Source of the DNA: Alphaproteobacteria bacterium HGW-Alphaproteobacteria-1
Lineage (GTDB): Bacteria > Pseudomonadota > Alphaproteobacteria > Rhodobacterales > Rhodobacteraceae
Assembly: GCA_002842985.1 (NCBI GenBank)
Contig: PHEQ01000003.1
Location: forward strand, 124,001-188,000
DNA: 64,000 bases
Reading direction: 5' to 3'
The notes under the pieces are model-generated. The model was not told the origin of the DNA and made no database searches. It saw only the letters and a list, made by a program, of their open reading frames with translations. This document shows positions 55,567 through 63,969 of the stretch, piece by piece (within the stretch, counting starts at the first letter, position 1; every line of letters starts with the position of its first letter). Position numbers and translations under genes: made by a program.

Positions 55567-56136
55567 TCAGTGGTTGATGGTAAGCTTCGGCTTGACGCCG
55601 TCAAACATCGGCTCAAGCGCCACGCCAAGCGCATCGCCGAATTTCGACACTGCGATATAGGTGGTGATCACAAAGGCCGCATCGACGATCTGCGGCTCGG
55701 ACCAATGGGCGTGCAGGCGCGTCCACAATTCTTTTGGCACGCGGTTGGCGTCCTCGCCGATCTGAACGCAAAAATCCAGCAGCGCCACCTCGCCTTCGGT
55801 GAAATGCGGGCTGGTGCGGTATTTCACCCCGTCGATATCGGCCACCTTCTCGGAGGGGATGCCCAGCATGTCGCACAACCGTTCGTGCTGGACCACGCAA
55901 TACTGGCAGTCATTGCCCTGCGTCGCCTTGAGGATCAGCAATTCCTTGGTGTTCCAGTCAAGCACCCCGTCCTTGAGGATTGCCATGATCGTGTCGGTAA
56001 AGACCTCGCCATATTCGGGCTGGTGGCCGAACACCTTGAAGATATTGAGCAGCGCCTGAAACCGCGCCTCGGCCCGGTCATAGAAGGCAAGCGTCTCGGG
56101 GTTGGCCTGATCGCGTTCGACATAGGATACGGTCAT
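55567..56136 (-). CDS. Carboxymuconolactone decarboxylase (AhpD-like) family protein
   Basis: A 189-residue CMD-family protein. The peroxidase-type C-x-x-C-x-x-x-H motif is present as CQYCVVQH (Cys77, Cys80, His84), as in AhpD-like enzymes that relay electrons to peroxidases. The rest is all-helical with DAAFVITTYIAVSKFGDALG. Pairing with grxC just downstream fits a thiol-redox role. A TetR operator-like site 21-32 bp upstream of its ATG matches one at the same distance upstream of the neighbouring tetR gene. Confidence 0.87.
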   Translation of the reverse strand: MTVSYVERDQANPETLAFYDRAEARFQALLNIFKVFGHQPEYGEVFTDTIMAILKDGVLDWNTKELLILKATQGNDCQYCVVQHERLCDMLGIPSEKVADIDGVKYRTSPHFTEGEVALLDFCVQIGEDANRVPKELWTRLHAHWSEPQIVDAAFVITTYIAVSKFGDALGVALEPMFDGVKPKLTINH

Positions 56137-56156
56137 TGTGGGGTCTCCCTGTTCTG

Positions 56157-56168
56157 GAATGATCGTTC
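56157..56168. promoter_or_regulatory. Candidate TetR operator before the CMD-family gene
   Basis: GAATGATCGTTC, a near-palindrome of the form GAACGATCGTTC, 21-32 bp upstream of the reverse-strand ATG at 56136. Confidence 0.55.
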
Positions 56169-56187
56169 TGTTTCGGGCAAAAAAATA

Positions 56188-56769
56188 TCACATCAGAAGG
56201 GCCCGCGCTTGGGATGTGATGGCTGCAGGGGCAGCGTCAGGGGCTGCGCCCGCGCGCATCAGCACGCGCAGCCCCACGAACAGCCCCAGAAGGGTTTGCG
56301 CAGTGTGCGCGGCGTCGATATCGGCGCGGATGGTGCCGGTGGCCTGCGCGGCCTCGATCCGGTCGCAAAAGAACGTCTCGACCCCCTCGAAGGCCGCCGT
56401 CACCAGATCGTTGATTTCGGCGTCATGGGGGGCCAGTTCCAGCGCGGTATTGACCAGAAGACATCCGCCCGGCTGGCCCGCCGCGGGCGGCGTGGCGGCG
56501 GCGTCGAAGGCGGCAAGGATCGCGTCGCGCGGCGGCAGATCGCGCGCCAGCCGCTCCAGAAAACCGCGCCGCTGGCGGTCGTCGTAGCGGCTGAGGCTGG
56601 CCAGAAACAGCCCGCGCTTGTCCTCGAACCCGGCATAGAGGCTGGCGCGATTGACGCCGGTGGCCGCGACCAGATCGTTGATCGACGTGGCCTCGAACCC
56701 GCGCGCCCAGAAGGCGGCTATGGCGTTGTCCACCACCTTGTCGGGATTGAAACTGCGTGGGCGTCCCAT
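56188..56769 (-). CDS. TetR/AcrR-family transcriptional repressor
   Basis: A 193-residue regulator. The N-terminal helix-turn-helix is textbook TetR: FNPDKVVDNAIAAFWARGFE, then SINDLVAATGVNRASLYAGF and KRGLFLASL. The C-terminal ligand domain contains GGCLLVNTALELAPHD, resembling repressors of electrophile- or thiol-responsive genes. A GAACGATC half-site occurs upstream of both this gene and the CMD-family gene, so it probably represses both. The ligand is unknown. Confidence 0.92.
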   Translation of the reverse strand: MGRPRSFNPDKVVDNAIAAFWARGFEATSINDLVAATGVNRASLYAGFEDKRGLFLASLSRYDDRQRRGFLERLARDLPPRDAILAAFDAAATPPAAGQPGGCLLVNTALELAPHDAEINDLVTAAFEGVETFFCDRIEAAQATGTIRADIDAAHTAQTLLGLFVGLRVLMRAGAAPDAAPAAITSQARALLM

Positions 56770-56790
56770 GGATCAAAACTGCCTTTTTCG

Positions 56791-56802
56791 GAACGATCAG
56801 TC
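56791..56802. promoter_or_regulatory. Candidate TetR operator before tetR itself
   Basis: GAACGATCAGTC, with one perfect GAACGATC half-site, 22-33 bp upstream of the tetR ATG at 56769. It matches the site before the CMD-family gene in sequence and spacing. Confidence 0.5.
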
Positions 56803-56831
56803 AAGAAAAGACCGCCGTCGCCCCGCCTTTC

Positions 56832-57659
56832 TCAGTCCCGCAACAACTCGTTGATCCCGGTTTTGGACCGCGTCTGCGCGTCCACCCGTTTCACGATCAC
56901 CGCACAATAGAGGTTGATCCCCCCCTTCGACGGCATCGAGCCCGAGACGACGACCGAATAGGGCGGCACCTCGCCATAGGTGACCTCGCCGGTCTCGCGG
57001 TCGACGATCTTGGTCGATTTTCCGATATAGACCCCCATGCCCAGAACGGACCCTTCGCGCACGATGCAGCCCTCGACCACTTCCGAACGCGCGCCGATGA
57101 AACAATTATCCTCGATGATCGTCGGCCCCGCCTGCATCGGCTCGAGCACCCCGCCGATACCCACGCCACCCGACAGATGCACATTCTTGCCGATCTGCGC
57201 ACACGAGCCCACCGTCGCCCAGGTATCGACCATGGTCCCGCTGTCCACATAGGCGCCGAGATTGACAAAAGACGGCATCAGCACCACGCCCGGCGCGATA
57301 AAGGCCGATTTGCGCACGATACAGTTGGGCACGGCGCGAAATCCGGCGGCGCGCCATTCGGTCTCGCCCCAGCCCTTGAACTTGCTGTCCACCTTGTCCC
57401 ACCAGCCGCCACCCTGCGGGCCATTGTCGTGGATTTCCATATCCTTGATGCGAAAGCCCAGAAGCACCGCCTTCTTGGCCCATTGGTTGACATGCCAGTC
57501 GCCGTTCTCCTGCCGTTCGGCCACGCGCAACGCGCCCGAATCAAGCGCGTTCAACGTCTCCTCGATGGCCTCGCGCGTCGCGCCCCCGGTGGCAGGGGTG
57601 ATCGTGTCGCGCGCCTCCCAGGCGGCTTCGATGGCGGTTTCCAGTTGGGCGTTGGACAT
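56832..57659 (-). CDS. dapD: Tetrahydrodipicolinate N-succinyltransferase
   Basis: A left-handed beta-helix acyltransferase of 275 residues that succinylates tetrahydrodipicolinate in lysine and peptidoglycan-precursor synthesis. The hexapeptide-repeat core runs from [20 protein letters not shown] through [20 protein letters not shown] to [16 protein letters not shown]. The C-terminus has the [19 protein letters not shown] segment typical of DapD. ATG 57659 has AAGGAAA upstream; the longer frame to 57746 has no support. Confidence 0.96.
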   Translation of the reverse strand: MSNAQLETAIEAAWEARDTITPATGGATREAIEETLNALDSGALRVAERQENGDWHVNQWAKKAVLLGFRIKDMEIHDNGPQGGGWWDKVDSKFKGWGETEWRAAGFRAVPNCIVRKSAFIAPGVVLMPSFVNLGAYVDSGTMVDTWATVGSCAQIGKNVHLSGGVGIGGVLEPMQAGPTIIEDNCFIGARSEVVEGCIVREGSVLGMGVYIGKSTKIVDRETGEVTYGEVPPYSVVVSGSMPSKGGINLYCAVIVKRVDAQTRSKTGINELLRD

Positions 57660-57770
57660 CGGCGTTTCCTTTTTGCATCGCTCGGGCTTGCTTGGCCTAT
57701 AGGCCGAGATGGCGAGCGGATCAATGCGACGCCATGCGCGGCGCACCCGCTCTCAGCCGCGCCATACCGT

Positions 57771-57835
57771 GTCATCCTCTGGCTTGACCAGAGGATCTCT
57801 GGGCTTCGGGAGATCCCCGCCTGCGCGGGGATGAC
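57771..57835. repeat. GTCATCCTC intergenic repeat, copy 4 (long form)
   Basis: Starts GTCATCCTCTGGCTTGACCA, then GAGGATCTC, and ends GGAGATCCCCGCCTGCGCGG followed by GGATGAC. The outer arms are complementary, and inner hairpins are formed by CCTCTGG/CCAGAGG and CCCCGC/GCGGGG. It is the most complete copy. Confidence 0.8.
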
Positions 57836-57863
57836 AAGCCAAGGGGCGGAGGGCGGCGCGCCC

Positions 57864-60311
57864 TCAGCCGCGCATCCGTTCCGATTTCGGATCATACATC
57901 GGCCGCAGGCTCGCCTCGGCACGCACCCGCGTGCCTGCGACATCGATCTCGTAGGTCGAGGCCAGCACCTGTTCGGCGCTCTCGCCCGGACACGGCACAT
58001 AGCCCATGCCAATGGCCGCCCCGAGGTGGTGTCCGTAAGCGCCGGAACTCAGATATCCCACGATCTCGCCGTCGCGCAGCAGCGGCTCGTTGTGATAAAG
58101 CATCGGCTCGGGATCGGTCAGGCGGAATTGCAGCAGGCGCCGCGCCAGCCCCGCCTCACGTTTGCGCAGCACGGCATCGCGGCCGATGAAATCGGGCTTG
58201 TCGGTCCTGACGGCAAAGCCCAGCCCCGCCTCCAGCACATGATCCTCGCAGGTGATATCATGGCCGAAATGGCGAAACGCCTTTTCGATCCGGCAACTGT
58301 CCATCGCGTGCAGTCCACACAGCGTCAGCCCGTGATCCGCCCCCGCCTCGCTCAGCACTTCGAAGACATGCCCGGCCATGTCCGCACTCACGTAAATCTC
58401 CCAGCCGAGTTCCCCCACGTAGGAAACGCGATGCGCCCGCGCCAGCCCCATGCCGATCTCGATCTCGCGCGCGTGACCAAAGGGATGGGCCGCGTTCGAG
58501 AAATCGTCTGGCGACACCGCGCGCATGAGGTCGCGCGCCTTTGGCCCCATCACCGCCAGCACGCCCTCACTTGCGGTCACATCGGTGATCACGACCATCC
58601 GCCCGCCCGAATGACGCCGCAGCCACGTCTCATCCGCCAGCCGCGTGGCGGCGGGGGTGACCACCAGATAGGCGGTCTCGCTGAGCCGCGTCACCGTCAC
58701 GTCCGCCTCGATGCCGCCCTTGGCGTTCAGAAACTGCGTATAGACGATCCGGCCCACCGGCACCGCCATCTCCGCCCCGCAGACATGGTTGAGAAAGGCC
58801 TCCGCCTCCGGCCCCTCGACCCGCAGTTTCCCGAAACTCGACATGTCATACATGCCCACGCCCTGCCGGATCGCCCGCACCTCGGCCCCGGCATTCTCGA
58901 ACCAGTTCTGCCGCTTCCACGAATACCGATACGCCCGTTCCTGCCCCGGCGCGGCATACCAGTTGGCCCGCTCCCAGCCCGCCAATTCGCCCATGACAGC
59001 CCCTTGGGCCAAGAGCTGCGCGTGAAACGGCGTGCGCCGCACGCCGCGCGCGGTGGCCTTTTGCCGGTAGGGGTAGTGATCGGCATATAGCAGGCCGAGC
59101 GTCTCCTTCGACCGCTCGAACAGGTAATGCCGGTTGCCCTGAAACGGCTGCATCCGCGAAATATCCACATCGCCCAGATCAAAGGGTTTCTCGCCATCCT
59201 CCATCCATTGCGACAGCGCATGCCCCGCGCCCCCCGCCGACTGGATGCCGATGGAGTTGAACCCCGCCGCGATCCAGACATTGTCCATCTCGGGCGCCAG
59301 CCCCAGATGATAGGCATCATCGGGGGTAAAGCTTTCGGGACCGTTGAAGAACGTGTGAATTCCTGCCGCCGCCAGCATCGGCATCCGGTTCACCGCCGCC
59401 TCGAGGATCGGCTCGAAATGGTCGAAATCCTCCGGAAGCTGGTCAAATTCGAAACTCTCGGGAATGCCGTCCATGCCCCAGGGCTTGGCGGTGGGCTCGA
59501 AGGCACCGAGCATCATCTTGCCCGCATCCTCCTTGTAATAGGCGCATTCGTCCGGCACCCGCAGGACGGGAAGTTGGCTCAGCCCTGCAATCGGCTCCGA
59601 CACGATATAGAAATGCTCGCAGGCATGCAGCGGCACGTTCGTTCCGGCCATCCGCCCCACCTCATGCGCCCACATGCCCGCGCAGTTGACGATCATCTCA
59701 CAGGCGATATGGCCCGCGCTGCCATCCTCGCCCTGCCAATCGACCCCTGTCACCCGGCGCCCCGCACGGGCAATCCCCGTGACCTTGACCCGCTCCTGCA
59801 CCCGCGCACCGCGATTTCGCGCGCCCTTGGCCAGCGCCAGCGCGATATTGGCAGGATCCGCCTGCCCGTCGGTGGGCAGCCAGACACCTCCGGTGACGCC
59901 ATCGAGATTGAGATGCGGATAGCGCGCGCCGATTTCGGCGGGCGACAGCTCCTCCACGGGCACACCAAAAGCGCGCGCCATCGCCGCGTTGCGCTTGAGC
60001 TCCTCAAGCCGCTCCGCCGTCAGCGCCGTCGAGATCGACCCCACCTGCCGGAACCCCGTGGCGATGCCGGTCTCGGCCTCCAGCCCGGTATAAAGCTCTG
60101 CCGAATAACGCGCGAGCCGGGTCATGTTGGCGGTCGCCCGAAGTTGCCCGATCAATCCGGCGGCGTGCCAGGTGGTGCCCGAGGTGAGTTGCTTGCGCTC
60201 CAGAAGAACCACGTCGCGCCAGCCCAGCCTGGTGAGATGGTAAGCGACAGAGCACCCCACCACGCCGCCGCCGATGATGACCACGCGGGCCCGAGTTGGA
60301 AGGTCGGTCAT
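57864..60311 (-). CDS. FAD-dependent dimethylglycine/sarcosine dehydrogenase-like protein with GcvT domains
   Basis: An 815-residue two-part enzyme. The N-terminal half is a DAO-type FAD oxidoreductase (VVIIGGGVVGCSVAYHL, TSGTTWHAAGLIGQLRAT for covalent or tight FAD binding). The C-terminal half resembles the glycine-cleavage T-protein, which binds tetrahydrofolate (GVGMYDMSSFGKLRVEGPEA, RVSYVGELGWEIYV, GLHAMDSCRIEKAFRHFGHD). Such enzymes demethylate dimethylglycine, sarcosine or related N-methyl compounds and pass the one-carbon unit to folate. It lies with a homocysteine methyltransferase and a second homologue, consistent with glycine-betaine breakdown. Exact substrate is not decidable. 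Confidence 0.88.
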   Translation of the reverse strand: MTDLPTRARVVIIGGGVVGCSVAYHLTRLGWRDVVLLERKQLTSGTTWHAAGLIGQLRATANMTRLARYSAELYTGLEAETGIATGFRQVGSISTALTAERLEELKRNAAMARAFGVPVEELSPAEIGARYPHLNLDGVTGGVWLPTDGQADPANIALALAKGARNRGARVQERVKVTGIARAGRRVTGVDWQGEDGSAGHIACEMIVNCAGMWAHEVGRMAGTNVPLHACEHFYIVSEPIAGLSQLPVLRVPDECAYYKEDAGKMMLGAFEPTAKPWGMDGIPESFEFDQLPEDFDHFEPILEAAVNRMPMLAAAGIHTFFNGPESFTPDDAYHLGLAPEMDNVWIAAGFNSIGIQSAGGAGHALSQWMEDGEKPFDLGDVDISRMQPFQGNRHYLFERSKETLGLLYADHYPYRQKATARGVRRTPFHAQLLAQGAVMGELAGWERANWYAAPGQERAYRYSWKRQNWFENAGAEVRAIRQGVGMYDMSSFGKLRVEGPEAEAFLNHVCGAEMAVPVGRIVYTQFLNAKGGIEADVTVTRLSETAYLVVTPAATRLADETWLRRHSGGRMVVITDVTASEGVLAVMGPKARDLMRAVSPDDFSNAAHPFGHAREIEIGMGLARAHRVSYVGELGWEIYVSADMAGHVFEVLSEAGADHGLTLCGLHAMDSCRIEKAFRHFGHDITCEDHVLEAGLGFAVRTDKPDFIGRDAVLRKREAGLARRLLQFRLTDPEPMLYHNEPLLRDGEIVGYLSSGAYGHHLGAAIGMGYVPCPGESAEQVLASTYEIDVAGTRVRAEASLRPMYDPKSERMRG

Positions 60312-60334
60312 CGCATCGCTCCTGTCAGGCGGCG

Positions 60335-60360
60335 GAGCGAGGGGCCAGCCCCTCGCGCTC
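60335..60360. terminator. Hairpin between the FAD-GcvT gene and the homocysteine methyltransferase gene
   Basis: GAGCGAGGGGC (60335-60345) pairs with GCCCCTCGCGCTC (60348-60360) with one bulge. No clear T tract follows on either strand, so it may be a processing or pause structure. Confidence 0.5.
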
Positions 60361-60363
60361 CCC

Positions 60364-60383
60364 GGAGTATTTGTGGAACAGTG
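60364..60383 (+). repeat. GAGTATTT intergenic motif, copy 2
   Basis: GAGTATTTGTGGAACAGTGA, 16 of 20 bases identical to the motif at 9554 and likewise adjacent to a GC-rich hairpin in a gene gap. Confidence 0.5.
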
Positions 60384-60389
60384 AAAGCC

Positions 60390-61286
60390 TCAGACAATGT
60401 CATGGCCTGCCTCGCGGATACGGTGCGCCAGTTCGGCGATGTGGGCGGGGCCGACCTCGCAGCAGCCGCCGACGATGGTCGCGCCCTGCGCGATCCAGCC
60501 CATGGCGTGATCGGCGTAGGCGGCGGGTGAGAGGTCATGTCGCGCGATGAGCGCATCGACCGTGGGCGCATCGGTGAGAAACCCCTCGGTAATGCGGGTA
60601 AAGCCATTGGCATAGGCCCCGAAGGGCAGGCCAAAGCCCCGGAGGGTGCGGAGTGCGGGTGCGACCGATTCGGGCCGCGTGCAATTGACCAGCAGCGCGG
60701 CGGGCGGCATCTCGGCCAGAAGCGGCGCGAGCGCGCCGACCGGTTCGCCCGAGCGCAGGCGCGTGCCGTCTTCGTCCATGACGGTGACGGCCAGCCAGAC
60801 CGGGCAGGGGGCGTTGGCTGCTGCCAGAAGCGCGCCGCGCGCCTGATCGACCGAGGACATGGTCTCGAACAACAACAGGTCGACATGCGGCGCGATGAGT
60901 GCCACAGGCGCGGCGTAGATCTCTGCGGCCTCCGGCGCGGGCGGACAGAGATCGGGCCGATAGGAGGCGACAAGCGGCCCGATGGCCCCCGCCACCCGGC
61001 CTGCGCCATGGGCCTCGCGCGCCCCGCGCGCAGCGTTGAGCGCGGTCTTGGCCAGTTCCGCGAGGCGCTCGGCGAACCCGGCGCGTTCCAGCCGGTCGGG
61101 GAGCACGGCATAGGTGTTGGTCGAGGCCACCGTCGCGCCTGCGGCGAAATAGGCGTCATGGACCTGCCGCAAGATTGACGGGTGGTCGATCATCGCCTGC
61201 GTGGACCAAAGCGGCGTCGCCCGGTCGCCAGAGCGTTTGACAAGCTCCTGCCCGATAGAGCCGTCAAGAAGGGTGATTTCTGTCAT
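60390..61286 (-). CDS. Homocysteine S-methyltransferase family protein (BHMT-like)
   Basis: A 298-residue TIM-barrel methyltransferase. It starts ITLLDGSIGQELVKR and has the zinc ligands as Cys in LLVNCTRPES and the C-terminal GGCCEVGPAHI (GGCC). Members transfer a methyl group from betaine, S-methylmethionine or dimethylsulfoniopropionate to homocysteine. The flanking dimethylglycine-dehydrogenase-like genes suggest betaine as donor, because dimethylglycine would be the product. ATG 61286 overlaps the stop of the upstream dehydrogenase remnant (ATGA). Confidence 0.9.
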   Translation of the reverse strand: MTEITLLDGSIGQELVKRSGDRATPLWSTQAMIDHPSILRQVHDAYFAAGATVASTNTYAVLPDRLERAGFAERLAELAKTALNAARGAREAHGAGRVAGAIGPLVASYRPDLCPPAPEAAEIYAAPVALIAPHVDLLLFETMSSVDQARGALLAAANAPCPVWLAVTVMDEDGTRLRSGEPVGALAPLLAEMPPAALLVNCTRPESVAPALRTLRGFGLPFGAYANGFTRITEGFLTDAPTVDALIARHDLSPAAYADHAMGWIAQGATIVGGCCEVGPAHIAELAHRIREAGHDIV

Positions 61287-61492
61287 CTGTCTGTCTCCGG
61301 CGGTGAGAGGATCAGCTTGCCGGGATGGGTCTTGGCTTGGAATTCCGCCTGCGCGCGGGCGATGTCGCGCAGCGGATAGGTGACCGCGATCCTTGGCCGC
61401 ACCTCGCCCGCACCGGGGCGCGGCACCGGGATATCCGTCCGCCACGCCAGCGCCTCGGGTCCGGCGTGGCGGGTGCGATAAACGCCGTGCAT
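61283..61492 (-). pseudogene. Internally deleted zinc-type alcohol dehydrogenase/quinone oxidoreductase remnant
   Basis: A 69-codon frame whose first 31 residues (MHGVYRTRHAGPEALAWRTD, IPVPRPGAGEV) match the N-terminus of MDR-family oxidoreductases. Its last 36 residues (IAVTYPLRDIARAQAEFQ, HPGKLILSP) match the extreme C-terminus of the same family. The roughly 270 residues between, including the cofactor domain, are absent. The frame is intact and its stop overlaps the homocysteine methyltransferase start, so the peptide may still be translated and may couple translation. Confidence 0.8.
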
Positions 61493-61506
61493 GGTTGTGG
61501 GCAGGG

Positions 61507-63969
61507 TCACGCCTTGAGCCTTTCGTTCTGCGGATCCCAGAGCGGCGCGTCGGGCTGCACGGTGGCAGGGAACCGCTCGCCGTAGATTTCGACCTCCAGC
61601 TTGGTGCCCGGCACCGCGAGATCGGCGCGCAGCATCCCCAAGGCCACCGACGCCCCCACCCGGTAGCCCCATGCCCCGCTCGTGGTCTCGCCGACAATCT
61701 CGCCCTTGTGCCAGAGCGTCGACATGTAGGGCGCATCCGCCGCGCCCGCCTCGACGATCAGGGTAACAAAGCGTTTGCGCACGCCGCGCTGCCGCTCGGC
61801 CAGCAGCGCCGCCTTGCCCGGAAATTCCTGCGGCTTGTCGAATTTCACGAACCGCTCCAGCCCGCCCTCGAGCAGCGAGTAATCGGTCGAGAGATCGCCC
61901 TTCCACGCGCGGTATCCCTTCTCGATGCGCAGAGAGTTGAGCGCCCACATCCCGAAGGGTTTGAGCCCATGCGCCTGACCCGCCTGCCAGACGGCATCGA
62001 AGACCGCAGCGGTATCGGGCGTCTTCGTGTGGATCTCCCATCCCAGCTCCCCGGTGAAGGAGACCCGCACCAGCCGCGCCCAGTGTCCGGCGATCCTGGT
62101 CGCCTGATGGGTCAGCCAGGGCTGGCTCAGGTCGGCGTCGCAGATATCGGACAGAAGCGCGCGGGAGGCAGGCCCCGCCAGGATCTGCGTCATGTAATCC
62201 TTGGTGCGGTTGGTGAGGGTGACGCCCGCGACCCCGTCCAGCCGCCGCGCCAGCAATTCGTGATCGTGCCATTCGGCGGCGGCGGCGGTGATCAGCGTCA
62301 TCAGGTCGTCGCGGTGGCGCACCACCGACATCTCGGTCAGGATTCGGCCACGGGTATCGGCGAAATAGACCAGCCCGATGCGCCCGACGCGCGGCACCAC
62401 GCCGGTGATCTGCGAGGCGAGCCAGTCGGCGGCCTCTGGTCCCTCGATATTGAATCGGGAAAATCCCGGCAGGTCGAGAATGCCCACGGCATCGCGCACC
62501 GCCTCGCATTCCTCGCGGATGCGCGGCTCCCACGGGCCGGCGCGGTTCCAGGTTTGCGTCGCCGCCTCGGACGTGTCATCGCCCGGTTGCGCGAACCAGT
62601 TGGCGCGCTCCCATCCGTTATAGGCGCCCATCTGACCGCCAAGCGCCTTGATGCGGTCATGCACGGGCGAGAGCTTGCGGTCGGGGGCCGCGGGCCAGCG
62701 GTGCCACGGAAAATGCATGGCGTATTCGTGGCCGTAGACCTCCATCCCCTTCTCAACACAATACTCGGGATCAGTGTAATCGGTGTAGCGGCGCGGGTCA
62801 CACGACCACATGTCCCATTCGGTCGCGCCCTCTGTCACCCATTCCGCCAGCACCTTGCCCGCGCCGCCGCCCTGCGCGATCCCGAAAGTGAAGACACAGG
62901 CCTCGAACGCATTGGGCACCCCGGGCATCGGGCCAAGCAGCGGCATGCCGTCGGGCGCATAGGGGATCGGGCCGTTGATGATCTTGCTGATCCCTGCCGT
63001 GCCCAGCAAGGGCACCCGTGCCATCGCATCGGTCACGATCTCCTCGATTCGGTCGATATCCTCCTGCCAGAGTTGAAAGCTGAAATCCTCGGGCATGGGA
63101 TCGGACGGGTCCACCCAATGCGCCCGGCATCGCGGCTCGTAGGGGCCGAGGTTGAAGCCGTGCTTTTCCTGCCGCAGGTAATAGGACACGTCCACATCGC
63201 GCAGGAGCGGCAGCTTGTGGCCCTGCTCCTTCGACCACGTCTCGATCTCGGGGATTTCCTCGGACAGAAGATATTGATGGCTCATCACCATCATCGGCAC
63301 GGTGCGCCCGCCATAGGGCCTGAACCATTCGCCGACACGCTGCGCATAATAGCCCGCCGCGTTCACCACGATCTCGCAGCGGATCTCGCCCTTCCCGGTC
63401 TCGACGATCCATTCGCCATTCTCGCGCCGCACGCCCGTAGCGGGGCAGAAGCGCGCTACCTTCGCCCCCATCTCGCGCGCGCCCTTCGCCAGCGCCTGCG
63501 TCAGCTGCGCCGGGTCGATGTCGCCATCGTTCGGGTCGTAAAGCGCGCCCTTGAGGTCATGCGTCTCGATGAACGGATAGCGCGCCTTGATCTCCTCTAC
63601 CCCGAGGATCTCCAGATCCATCCCCTGATAGCGGCCCATCCCCTTGGCGCGCTCGAATTCCTGCATCCGCTCGCGGCTATGCGCAAGGCGGATGGATCCC
63701 GTCTGATGATAGTTCATCGGATAGTCCACCTCGCCCCCCAACCGCGCATAAAGCTCGGTCGAATAGCGCTGCATGTTCATCACCGACCAGCTTGTGGAAA
63801 ACGTCGGCACATTGCCCGCCGCGTGCCAGGTGCTGCCCGCCGTCAGCTCGTTCTTTTCCAGAAGAACGCAATCCGACCACCCGGCGCGTGCCAGATGATA
63901 GAGGCAAGACGCCCCCACCGCGCCCCCGCCGATGATCACGACCCGTGAGGTTGTTGGTATCTCGGCCAT
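61507..63969 (-). CDS. FAD-dependent dimethylglycine dehydrogenase-like protein with GcvT domains
   Basis: An 820-residue paralogue of the protein at 57864-60311, with the same two-part plan. The FAD half has VVIIGGGAVGASCLYHL and TAGSTWHAAGNVPTFSTSW. The folate half has VGILDLPGFSRFNIEGPEA, RVSFTGELGWEIHT, MWALNSLRIEKGYRAWKGDL and LDPQNERLKA-like C-terminal residues. The two proteins differ clearly in the substrate-proximal segments, so they may act on different N-methyl compounds. It heads the reverse-strand block with the dehydrogenase remnant (14 bp downstream) and homocysteine methyltransferase. The start is ATG 63969, 31 bp from the window edge. Confidence 0.88.
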   Translation of the reverse strand: MAEIPTTSRVVIIGGGAVGASCLYHLARAGWSDCVLLEKNELTAGSTWHAAGNVPTFSTSWSVMNMQRYSTELYARLGGEVDYPMNYHQTGSIRLAHSRERMQEFERAKGMGRYQGMDLEILGVEEIKARYPFIETHDLKGALYDPNDGDIDPAQLTQALAKGAREMGAKVARFCPATGVRRENGEWIVETGKGEIRCEIVVNAAGYYAQRVGEWFRPYGGRTVPMMVMSHQYLLSEEIPEIETWSKEQGHKLPLLRDVDVSYYLRQEKHGFNLGPYEPRCRAHWVDPSDPMPEDFSFQLWQEDIDRIEEIVTDAMARVPLLGTAGISKIINGPIPYAPDGMPLLGPMPGVPNAFEACVFTFGIAQGGGAGKVLAEWVTEGATEWDMWSCDPRRYTDYTDPEYCVEKGMEVYGHEYAMHFPWHRWPAAPDRKLSPVHDRIKALGGQMGAYNGWERANWFAQPGDDTSEAATQTWNRAGPWEPRIREECEAVRDAVGILDLPGFSRFNIEGPEAADWLASQITGVVPRVGRIGLVYFADTRGRILTEMSVVRHRDDLMTLITAAAAEWHDHELLARRLDGVAGVTLTNRTKDYMTQILAGPASRALLSDICDADLSQPWLTHQATRIAGHWARLVRVSFTGELGWEIHTKTPDTAAVFDAVWQAGQAHGLKPFGMWALNSLRIEKGYRAWKGDLSTDYSLLEGGLERFVKFDKPQEFPGKAALLAERQRGVRKRFVTLIVEAGAADAPYMSTLWHKGEIVGETTSGAWGYRVGASVALGMLRADLAVPGTKLEVEIYGERFPATVQPDAPLWDPQNERLKA

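Noticed and set aside
56757-59090. 777-codon forward frame across tetR, dapD and the FAD-GcvT gene
   Set aside because: It spans three recognised reverse-strand genes and their gaps and has shadow-like composition with no domain.
61393-63948. 851-codon forward frame opposite the second FAD-GcvT gene
   Set aside because: Antisense shadow; the reverse frame carries FAD-binding and GcvT motifs throughout.
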